DNA from: Thermus sp. CCB_US3_UF1 | GTDB lineage: Bacteria > Deinococcota > Deinococci > Deinococcales > Thermaceae | Length of the DNA stretch: 64,000 bases | NCBI RefSeq assembly: GCF_000236585.1 | Contig: NC_017278.1 | Location: forward strand, 1,302,001-1,366,000 | Reading direction: 5' to 3' | In this document: positions 27,355-33,730 of the stretch, in pieces | Layout: each line of letters starts with the position of its first letter | Position numbering within the stretch: the stretch's first letter is position 1 | Notes under the pieces: model-generated | Databases searched by the model: none | What the model was told of the DNA's origin: nothing | The model's input: the letters and a program-made list of their open reading frames with translations, nothing else | Translations under genes and position numbers: made by a program

Positions 27355-28503
27355 ATGCCAAAGGTTTTGCTCTCTTTCTTGGGAACGGGAGAATACAAGG
27401 AAATCCCCTACGCCTTGGACGGCCAGGAATACCTCACCCCCTACACCCAAGAAGCCCTGGCCCGGCACTACCCGGAGCACACCCTCAAGGTCCTCCTTAC
27501 CGATGCGGCCCAGAAAAAACACGGGGAGGCCCTGCGCAACCGGGTGGCCTACGAGGGCGTTTCCATCCCCGATGGCCGCACCGAGGAGGAGCTTTGGCAG
27601 ATCTTCAACGCCATCGTGGAGGCGGTGCCGGAAGGGGCCAGCCTGGTGGTGGACATCTCCCACGGCTTCCGCTCCCAACCCGTGCTGGCCCTGGCCGTGG
27701 TCCACTTCCTGAACGTGGCCAAGGGGGTGCAGGTGGAGCGCATCCTTTACGGAGCCTTGCGGGAGCAGGAAGGCCGGGGGGAGTTTCTTGACCTTACCGC
27801 CTTTCTGGAGCTCTTGGCCTGGACCCAGGCCGCCCGGGACCTGGCCCAATACGGCTTCGGCAAGCCCCTGGGGAGCCTACTGCAAAACCTCCACCGCCAA
27901 AGCTGGCTTTCGGGAGGAACAGGCCCGCACCGCCTGGGCCCCTTGGGAAAGACCCTGGAAAACCTCAGCCTTTCCCTGGAGGTGCTCCGGGTGCAGGAGG
28001 CAAGCCAGCACGCCATCGGCCTTCTCAAGGCCTTAGAGGAGGTGGAAAAGGACCTGGAGCGCGCCCCCCGCTCCCGCCCCCTGGGGCTTCTCCTGCGCTT
28101 CCTGGAGGAGCGCTACGCACCCCTGGCCGTGGGAGACCCCTTGAGCCCTGGGGAGCTTCCCGCCCAGGCGGCCATGGTGGAACTCCTTTTGAACACCGGA
28201 AGCCTGGCCCAGGCCGCCGCCCTCATGCGGGAGCTGATGGTAACCTGGCTCTGCCTGCAAAGGGGCTTTGACCCCGTGGACGAACGGGAAGGGGCCGAAG
28301 GCCTACTGAATAGCTGGGCCAGGAGGGCAAAGCAAAAGGCAACGGATGAAAAGGCCCAAATCGGCCAGCTCTGGAATGACTTGGCCAACCTCCGCAACGA
28401 TATCGCCCACGCCGGCATGCGCAAAGACCCCACCCCTGCCCAGACCCTGGCGGCCAACCTGAAGGACCTCTGGCAAAGGGTACGGCAGGTAATGGCGCCC
28501 TAG
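27355..28503 (+). CDS. CRISPR-associated TM1812/Csx2-family CARF-HEPN ribonuclease
   Basis: This is a 382-residue accessory effector. The N-terminal CARF domain starts KVLLSFLGTGEYKEIPYAL, the signature opening of the TM1812 (Csx2) family, with VVDISHGFRSQP as a ligand-loop region. The C-terminal HEPN domain carries R347-N-x3-H352 (RNDIAH), the catalytic R-x4-6-H. It should be a cyclic-oligoadenylate-activated RNase fed by Cas10. It is last in the cas10-csm operon and its stop overlaps that of convergent cas2 by 4 bp. Confidence 0.88.
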   Translation: MPKVLLSFLGTGEYKEIPYALDGQEYLTPYTQEALARHYPEHTLKVLLTDAAQKKHGEALRNRVAYEGVSIPDGRTEEELWQIFNAIVEAVPEGASLVVDISHGFRSQPVLALAVVHFLNVAKGVQVERILYGALREQEGRGEFLDLTAFLELLAWTQAARDLAQYGFGKPLGSLLQNLHRQSWLSGGTGPHRLGPLGKTLENLSLSLEVLRVQEASQHAIGLLKALEEVEKDLERAPRSRPLGLLLRFLEERYAPLAVGDPLSPGELPAQAAMVELLLNTGSLAQAAALMRELMVTWLCLQRGFDPVDEREGAEGLLNSWARRAKQKATDEKAQIGQLWNDLANLRNDIAHAGMRKDPTPAQTLAANLKDLWQRVRQVMAP

Positions 28504-28769
28504 GCCACCACAAAAGCTTCCTCGCGCACCAGAGGCCCCACGCCCAGCACCTGCACCTCGCCCTGTATGGGGTAGATGCGCAGGGCATCCTGGCTTAGGT
28601 CCAAAAGCTTGCGGGCCCGGGCCCGGAGATCTTCTAGAAGCCTTTCGTCCAGGTAGCACTCAAACACGGAAAGCTGCACCCGCTCCCCGTAGCCTTTCAA
28701 AAGGTTGGCCAGCTTCACCCGGCGGGTATCGTCGGGGATATCGTAAGCGATGGCATAAAGGCGCTTCAT
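28500..28769 (-). CDS. cas2: CRISPR adaptation protein Cas2
   Basis: This 89-residue ferredoxin-fold protein has the canonical opening MKRLYAIAYDIPDDTRR and VQLSVFECYLD, with the conserved first-strand aspartate. Cas2 bridges two Cas1 dimers during spacer integration. Unusually, cas1 is not adjacent: it lies 1.7 kb away on the same strand, beyond an unknown ORF, the array and the leader. The ATG lies exactly 6 nt after TAGCCT, so cas2 probably has its own leaderless promoter. Confidence 0.94.
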   Translation of the reverse strand: MKRLYAIAYDIPDDTRRVKLANLLKGYGERVQLSVFECYLDERLLEDLRARARKLLDLSQDALRIYPIQGEVQVLGVGPLVREEAFVVA

Positions 28770-28775
28770 GCCCCA

Positions 28776-28781
28776 AGGCTA
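28776..28781 (-). promoter_or_regulatory. Leaderless -10 element of cas2
   Basis: TAGCCT (minus strand) is 6 nt before the cas2 ATG at 28769, the same spacing as other leaderless starts here. Confidence 0.45.
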
Positions 28782-28802
28782 GCGCCCCCTACCGGGGGGT
28801 GC
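28782..28802 (-). terminator. GC-rich hairpin between the unknown ORF and cas2
   Basis: CCCCC-N5-GGGGG with flanking GC pairs forms a strong hairpin immediately upstream of the cas2 -10 element. There is no U tract, so termination is only a possibility. Confidence 0.3.
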
Positions 28803-28833
28803 AATCCTTTGGCGCCCATTTTTACCCCAATGT

Positions 28834-28854
28834 GGCCCTCTTATTTTGAGGGCC
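28834..28854 (-). terminator. Hairpin enclosing the stop codon of the unknown ORF
   Basis: GGCCCTC-N7-GAGGGCC is a perfect 7-bp stem whose loop contains the TAA stop of the 28841-29278 gene. No U tract follows. It may protect the mRNA end or terminate weakly. Confidence 0.35.
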
Positions 28855-29278
28855 CCAACCCCCGCTTGCGGGGAGGAACCCAAAGCCCAAGCCACCCCCC
28901 TGGCCTCGTTTCCTCTACCTTCAGGACAAGCCTTCCCCAGTTGGGGTAAGGGGAAAGCTCCCACACGAGGGTGAGGGTATCCCCCACACGAAGGGGCTCA
29001 GGTGGTAGCCCTAGCTCCCGAAGCCCCTCCTCCAGCTCCCGGCGGCTGGCGGGGGTGGGGGGATACAGGAAAAGTTCTCCCACCACCATTCCCCAGATAA
29101 GGGGCCTGCCCATCCCCAAACGGTAGAGGGTAAGGCCTTGCAGGACAGGCAGGGCCAGCCACCACCCTTTATCCTCGTCTCGGTACACCCCCATGGGAAG
29201 CCGCTCCCGCACCACCACCCGCCAGGGGGTGGGTAAATCTGGGGGCAGAGGTAGCGGAACTAGGGAAACCTTCCTCAT
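28841..29278 (-). CDS. Protein of unknown function between cas2 and the CRISPR array
   Basis: I do not recognise this 145-residue protein. It starts MRKVSLVPLPLPPDLPTPW (ATG 29278; an in-frame TTG lies at 29284), is rich in Trp, Pro, Leu and Gly, and has no signal peptide or membrane segment. Phrases such as GWWLALPVLQGLTLYRLG and the basic tail KRGLGPSK may help homology searches. It lies on the cas1-array-cas2 strand, 45 bp past the last degenerate repeat, so it may be read from leader-driven transcripts. Codon use looks normal for the window. It could be an accessory adaptation factor or an unrelated Thermus gene. Confidence 0.6.
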   Translation of the reverse strand: MRKVSLVPLPLPPDLPTPWRVVVRERLPMGVYRDEDKGWWLALPVLQGLTLYRLGMGRPLIWGMVVGELFLYPPTPASRRELEEGLRELGLPPEPLRVGDTLTLVWELSPYPNWGRLVLKVEETRPGGWLGLWVPPRKRGLGPSK

Positions 29279-29323
29279 TCGCAACTTTCTGCGGGACCTT
29301 GCCCCAAAAGGCCAGCTTCTAGG

Positions 29324-30116
29324 ATGGAGTTTCTTTTACAGGGAAGCCACTTGTGTCGCGGCAAAACCAAGACTAAGTATATCAAAAACCCAGCAGGATT
29401 GCAATCCCCTTACGGGGAAGCCACTTTTGCAACTGGCTACTAGGAAGCGGGGGCAGGCTCAATCTGTTCCGCCTGAGTCGCAATCCCCTTACGGGGAAGC
29501 CACTTTTGCAACCGTTGTAACTCTGCAGCTTAGAAGTTTACGGGACGAGTCGCAATCCCCTTACGGGGAAGCCACTTTTGCAACGTAGGCGCTAGCCCGC
29601 TACGCGCCCCCGGGGATATCCCCGTCGCAATCCCCTTACGGGGAAGCCACTTTTGCAACTCATAGCCTTAGCTAGGTACGAGTTCATCAGGTTGCGCCTG
29701 TCGCAATCCCCTTACGGGGAAGCCACTTTTGCAACAAATTGTATATGTCATGATTTCCATGCCGGGGTATGATATATGTCGCAATCCCCTTACGAGGAAG
29801 CCACTTTTGCAACTACGAGACCCGCCAGGTCCCCAAGGTGGCCGGGTTCAGGTGGTTGCAATCCCCTTACGGGGAAGCCACTTTTGCAACCCATGCGTGA
29901 AAAAATCCAGTTTGGGGTCAACGCCCAGCCGTCGCAATCCCCTTACGGGGAAGCCACTTTTGCAACACGCCCTCTTCAGTGAGGAGGGGGAGCCCCTCGA
30001 GGAGTTGTCGCAATCCCCTTACGGGGAAGCCACTTTTGCAACTTTACGAAAGGGTCCTCCGGGCTGTTTCGGAGGAGCTTGTCGCAATCCCCTTACGGGG
30101 AAGCCACTTTTGCAAC
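29324..30116 (-). CRISPR. Type III CRISPR array: 10 repeats of 36 bp plus one degenerate terminal repeat
   Basis: Ten repeats start at 29398, 29477, 29549, 29624, 29700, 29778, 29855, 29931, 30007 and 30081, separated by spacers of 36-43 bp; a decayed copy occupies 29324-29359. On the minus strand the repeat runs GTTGCAAAAGTGGCTTCC to the end GGGGATTGCGAC, so crRNAs would carry the 5' handle ATTGCGAC. The handle and the decayed repeat at the left end show that transcription runs right to left with the leader at 30117 and above. Variants: 29398 begins ATT and 29855 begins GTT instead of GTC; 29778 has one G-to-A change in the hairpin. Confidence 0.98.
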
Positions 30117-30474
30117 GGTACCCCTCTCATAATCCCGTCCAGGACGGGGTTCTTAGAGGGGGGGTTTGTGAGAAAGATGAAGCTTGGAATATACACACGC
30201 CGTATAACGGGGGTTTTGCGGGGTTTAGGTTGTTGGCAAGCCGCAGGAGAAAGGGCCGATAAGAACTCTAAAGCGCATATTGCCCTTGGGTAAGGCAAAA
30301 ACTGCTTGTCAAGATGCCCGCCTGGGCTTCCAGGCACCCCTATTCTACCACCTTACTGGAACGGTATACCGGGTACAAGTTTGCCCCTTCAGCCCCCTTT
30401 GGGACATCGCTTCGCTTTGGTAAAGCGAGAAAAAGGCCTAATCCGTCGGTCAAGGCGGAAAAGTATAGTTGGTT
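30117..30474 (-). other. CRISPR leader region (no gene)
   Basis: The 358 bp between the newest repeat and cas1 hold no credible gene and are visibly richer in A+T than the surroundings. Repeat polarity makes this the leader, where Cas1-Cas2 insert new spacers. A small perfect hairpin CGCTTT-GGT-AAAGCG lies at 30413-30427. Confidence 0.8.
30342..30350 (-). promoter_or_regulatory. Candidate extended -10 promoter for the CRISPR precursor RNA
   Basis: TG-G-TAGAAT on the minus strand is identical to the extended -10 at 16079-16087. It would start a transcript about 220 nt before the first repeat. No -35 is evident, and other A+T-rich hexamers nearer the array (for example TATATT at 30188-30193) are alternatives. 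Confidence 0.35.
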
Positions 30475-31422
30475 TCAACCCTTCAAGTAAAAGGGGCTGT
30501 ACGCCTCCCTGCCCAGAAGGGCCCCCAGAAGGCGGCTTGCTTGCACTTCCAAAAGCTCCCCCAAAGGCTTGCGGAAACCCAAGGGGTGGGTAGCCTCCTG
30601 CAGGAAACGCTCTTCCAACAGGCCAATCAGAACCCGCCTGCCCTCCTCGTTCAGGTACACGCCCCCATCCCGCCGCTCGGCGTGGGCCAAGGCAAGTTGA
30701 CCCCGGCGAAAGGCCGATACCACCACCGCATCCACCACCGGAACCCGGAACTCCTCCATGAGGTCCAAGGCCAGGGCGGGGCTCCGGCGCCCCTCGGCGT
30801 GCAGAAAGCCCACTTCCGGATGCAGCCCTGCCAGGCGCACGGAAAGCAGCGCCCGCCCCAGGAGGAGGGCGTACCCGTAGGAGAGGGCCGCGTTCACTGG
30901 GTCCTGGGGGGGCCTGCGGTTGCGCCCCTCAAAGCCAAAGGGGGAAAGAAGGCGCGCTAGCCCGGCAAAGTAGGCCCGGCTCCCTTGGCCCTCGGCCCCC
31001 CGAAGCCGGTCCAGGTCCGGGGCTGCCTCCGCCTGGGCCAAGGCCTGGGCGCAGGCCGGGGCTTCCGGCAGCTCATAGCGCTGCAAAAAGGCCAGGGCCG
31101 AGCGGAGCTTGCCCAGGACAAAGGCCCGGGCTAGGGGCAGGGGTTGGGCAGAAAACTGGGCCCGCAGGTGCTGGGGGTGGGGGTCAGGGAAAGCTCCCGC
31201 CACCCCGTGGAGGAAACCCTCCAGGGAAAGGAAAAGCACCGGGCTACCCTGGCGCAGGAGAAAAACCCAAGCTGGTGTGGAAAGGCGCACGTTTCCCCAG
31301 ACCGCCACCCGGCGCACCTGCCGCGCGGGCAGGCTGAGCCAGATGGTCCCCTCTTGCTCCAAAAGGAGCCTGCCCTGCTTCAGGCGCAAAGTGGCCCCTT
31401 GACGGGTCAGGTGCAGGGTCAT
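30475..31422 (-). CDS. cas1: CRISPR adaptation integrase Cas1
   Basis: This is a 315-residue Cas1 with the metal-binding catalytic residues E144 (RGAEGQGSRAYF), H208 (VGFLHAEGRRS) and D220 (ALALDLMEEFR). The N-terminal beta domain includes VWGNVRLSTPAWVFLLRQG. It integrates new spacers at the leader, which begins directly after its stop codon. Its ATG overlaps the stop of the upstream CARF-HEPN gene by 1 nt (TGATG), so the two are one operon. cas2 is not adjacent. Confidence 0.95.
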   Translation of the reverse strand: MTLHLTRQGATLRLKQGRLLLEQEGTIWLSLPARQVRRVAVWGNVRLSTPAWVFLLRQGSPVLFLSLEGFLHGVAGAFPDPHPQHLRAQFSAQPLPLARAFVLGKLRSALAFLQRYELPEAPACAQALAQAEAAPDLDRLRGAEGQGSRAYFAGLARLLSPFGFEGRNRRPPQDPVNAALSYGYALLLGRALLSVRLAGLHPEVGFLHAEGRRSPALALDLMEEFRVPVVDAVVVSAFRRGQLALAHAERRDGGVYLNEEGRRVLIGLLEERFLQEATHPLGFRKPLGELLEVQASRLLGALLGREAYSPFYLKG

Positions 31423-32627
31423 CAGAACTTGGGCCAGGGGGGAAGGGGCCTTAGGCGCTCGTCCAGATCTTGGAGAAAGTCCCGCAGGCGCAGGTAGTCC
31501 GCCTCCTCCACGGGCCGGGTACCATGGGCGAGGATGCTCTCGTGCCTGCGGGAAAGAAGAGCCTGCAGGCGGTTCTTCTCCCCGTAAAGGCGTTGGGCCA
31601 GGGTGCCCCGCTGGCCAAAGGCCAGATCCAGGTCAAAGGCCGCCTCCAGGAGCTCCATAAGCCCCCTGGGCCTCAGGATGCGCTCCCGCAGGGACTCGGG
31701 GAAGCCTTCTGGCCAGGTCTTGGGGTCCTTGAGGACGAAGCCCAGGCGTTCCAGGATGTCGGCCTCCACCACCAGCTCCAGGGTGCGGTAAAGGCGGGCC
31801 AGGGCGTCGTCGTAACGGCCCACCTCGGCCCGGCGCTGGGCGTTGGCCAGGAGGTCTTGCACGAGGGCGAAGGTGGGCCTACCCTGGGCGGCCACGATGG
31901 CCTCGAGGGCGGGAAGCCCCTCCTCCAGCCCCCGCAGGACCCGCACCTTGGCCCCGTGCCCCCAGGCCTCGGCCACGGCCAGGGCCACGGGGAGGTGGGG
32001 CTTGAGGAGCTCCAAGGCCCGGGGGTGGCGGAAGCGGTCCCACTCCAAAAGCCCCTCCACCACCCCGCGCATGGCCCGGTAGAAGCGCTCCTCCGAGGGG
32101 GAGAGGGGCTTTTGCAGGAGGGCCTCCAGCTCGGTCAGGGCCATGCCCAGGTTGAGGGCGTTCCAGGCCCGGGTGAAGCCTGCCCACTCCCGCAAGCCGA
32201 AGCGCACGGTGGGGTCCTCCAGGAGCCTGAGCCGCTCCGCCCCCGGGAGCACCCGGCCCGTCTCCGGGTCCCGCCGCTCCCCGCCCACGTAGCTGAAGAC
32301 CACCCCCCGGCCCGTGAGGGCCAGGACCAGGCCGGCGGCCATGGGCTTGGTGCCCCCGGTGAGGTCGGCGATGAGGGCGGTGGCCTCCCATTCCAGGGCC
32401 TTGCGCAAGGCCTTGAGGGCGGCCTGGTAGCTCTCCAGGAGGCTTTCCGGGTCCTCCAGGAGAAGGGTGTGGTGGCGGAAGGAATTCCCGTAGTCCCTCT
32501 GCAGCTCGGCGGCCACAGGAAAACTCTGCTGGCTGGCCAGGAAGACCACCCCTTCCGGGGTGTGCTGGGCCAGGGCCTCCTCGAGGGGGGCGCGGGTGGT
32601 GCCCACGGTGAGGATCAGGACCTTCAT
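31422..32627 (-). CDS. CRISPR-associated CARF-HEPN protein, TIGR02710/Csm6-like
   Basis: This is a 401-residue accessory effector. The N-terminal CARF domain begins MKVLILTVGTTRAPLEEAL and contains ADLTGGTKPMAAG, similar to the DLTSGTKAMSAG loop I recall in T. thermophilus Csm6 (TTHB152). The C-terminal HEPN motif is R361-x6-H368 (RHESILAHG), which aligns with the Csm6 active site. It is expected to be a cyclic-oligoadenylate-activated RNase. ATG 32627 sits 6 nt after CATAAT (leaderless); the longer upstream frame crosses the divergent promoter. It is co-transcribed with cas1. Confidence 0.85.
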   Translation of the reverse strand: MKVLILTVGTTRAPLEEALAQHTPEGVVFLASQQSFPVAAELQRDYGNSFRHHTLLLEDPESLLESYQAALKALRKALEWEATALIADLTGGTKPMAAGLVLALTGRGVVFSYVGGERRDPETGRVLPGAERLRLLEDPTVRFGLREWAGFTRAWNALNLGMALTELEALLQKPLSPSEERFYRAMRGVVEGLLEWDRFRHPRALELLKPHLPVALAVAEAWGHGAKVRVLRGLEEGLPALEAIVAAQGRPTFALVQDLLANAQRRAEVGRYDDALARLYRTLELVVEADILERLGFVLKDPKTWPEGFPESLRERILRPRGLMELLEAAFDLDLAFGQRGTLAQRLYGEKNRLQALLSRRHESILAHGTRPVEEADYLRLRDFLQDLDERLRPLPPWPKF

Positions 32628-32633
32628 GGGGGC

Positions 32634-32639
32634 ATTATG
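32634..32639 (-). promoter_or_regulatory. Leaderless -10 element of the Csm6-like/cas1 operon
   Basis: CATAAT (minus strand) lies 6 nt before the ATG at 32627. A weak -35, TTGGCC, is placed 18 bp further upstream (32658-32663). Confidence 0.5.
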
Positions 32640-32684
32640 GGCCCTCACCTTAGCCTGGGCCAAGGTCCTGCGGACGGGGGTTCT

Positions 32685-32690
32685 TAGAAT
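32685..32690 (+). promoter_or_regulatory. -10 element overlapping an upstream ATG of the aminotransferase gene
   Basis: TAGAAT includes the first two bases of the ATG at 32689, so a transcript starting about 7 nt downstream cannot contain that ATG. It would start at or next to the in-frame GTG at 32698. Confidence 0.4.
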
Positions 32691-32697
32691 GGAAAGA

Positions 32698-33696
32698 GTG
32701 ATTGACGACATCCTGCGGCCCATCCATGGAGGACCCGACGGGGGCCCGGAACCCCTTTACGATTTCTCCACCAACGCCAACGCCCTGGGGCCCAACCCGG
32801 TGATCCTGGAGTACCTGCGGCAGGCTGACCCCAGCCGCTACCCTGACCCCCTTTACCGAAGGCTCCGCCGCGCCCTGGCCGAGGCCCACGGGGTGGCTCC
32901 GGAACAGGTGGCCGTGGGCACGGGCACCAGCGAGCTCATCCACCGCCTGGCCCGCTGGAGCTACCTCCGGGGCCCCATCCTCCTCCTCCCCCCCACCTTC
33001 AGCGAGTACGCCCGGGCCGCCCGGGCCCTGGACCTGCCCCTTTGGGAGGCCCGGGGGCCTGAGGAGTTCTTGGCCCTGCTGCCCAAAAGCGCCCTGGCCT
33101 TCCTCTGCGTGCCCAACAACCCCACGGGGGAGGTCTACCCCTTCCTGGAGGAGGCGGCCCAGCGGGCGGGAGGGGCCTTGGTCCTGGACCTGGCCTACCA
33201 CGACCTCCTGGAAACCCCGCCTTCCCTGCCCCCGGGGGCCTGGCGGCTCTACAGCCCCAACAAGGCCCACGGCCTCACGGGGGTGCGGTCGGGGTACCTG
33301 GTGGCCCCCCTGGAGCTGGAACATTTCCAGAACCTGGCCCCTTCCTGGCCGGTCTCCGTCTACGGGGAGGCCCTCCTCCTGGGCCACCTGGACCCCGAAG
33401 CCCGGGCCTGGCTGGAGGGAAGCCGGCGGGAGCTGCACCGCCTGCGCCGCCTGCTGGCCCAGGGGCTGAGGGGGTTGGGCCTCGAGGTGCGGGAAAGCCC
33501 GGCCAACTTCCTCCTGGTGCGGGTGGGCCAGGCCACCCCCGTGGCCCGGGCCTTACGGGAAAGGGGCATCCGGGTGCGGGACGCCACCAGCTTCGGCCTT
33601 CCCGAGTGGCTCAGGCTTTCCGCGCAGGGGGAGGAGGCGCAAAAGGCCCTCCTTGAGGCCCTGGAGGAGGTTTTGGTGGGCAAAGGGGCGGCCTAG
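32698..33696 (+). CDS. PLP-dependent aminotransferase, CobD/HisC-like
   Basis: This protein of about 332 residues has aminotransferase class I/II fold type I. The opening HGGPDGGPEPLYDFSTNANALGPNP-type region resembles threonine-phosphate decarboxylases (CobD/CobC) as much as histidinol-phosphate aminotransferases. The PLP-binding lysine lies in SPNKAHGLTGVRSGYL and the conserved asparagine region is FLCVPNNPTGEVYP. Neither a cobalamin nor a histidine operon is in the window, so the reaction is open. Annotation tools may choose ATG 32689, three codons upstream; the promoter position argues for GTG 32698. Confidence 0.75.
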   Translation: MIDDILRPIHGGPDGGPEPLYDFSTNANALGPNPVILEYLRQADPSRYPDPLYRRLRRALAEAHGVAPEQVAVGTGTSELIHRLARWSYLRGPILLLPPTFSEYARAARALDLPLWEARGPEEFLALLPKSALAFLCVPNNPTGEVYPFLEEAAQRAGGALVLDLAYHDLLETPPSLPPGAWRLYSPNKAHGLTGVRSGYLVAPLELEHFQNLAPSWPVSVYGEALLLGHLDPEARAWLEGSRRELHRLRRLLAQGLRGLGLEVRESPANFLLVRVGQATPVARALRERGIRVRDATSFGLPEWLRLSAQGEEAQKALLEALEEVLVGKGAA

Positions 33697-33706
33697 GGGC
33701 CGCCCC
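33685..33706 (+). terminator. Hairpin spanning the aminotransferase stop codon
   Basis: GGGGCGGCC-TAGG-GGCCGCCCC is a perfect 9-bp stem with a 4-nt loop; the TAG stop begins in the loop. No U tract follows on either strand. It could act for both this gene and the convergent phosphatase. Confidence 0.45.
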
Positions 33707-33730
33707 GGGGAAGGAGGAGCCTAAGGGGCC

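Noticed and set aside
29193-30293. Plus-strand open frames across the CRISPR array
   Set aside because: They translate the repeat over and over (NPLTGKPLLQ, IPLRGSHFCN, SPYGEATFAT) and are artefacts of the array.
30307-30312. TTGACA on the minus strand in the CRISPR leader
   Set aside because: A perfect -35 hexamer, but no TANNNT lies 16-18 bp downstream, so I do not call a promoter here.
31470-32687. A 405-codon plus-strand open frame
   Set aside because: Antisense to the Csm6-like CARF-HEPN gene, which has recognisable motifs and a promoter.
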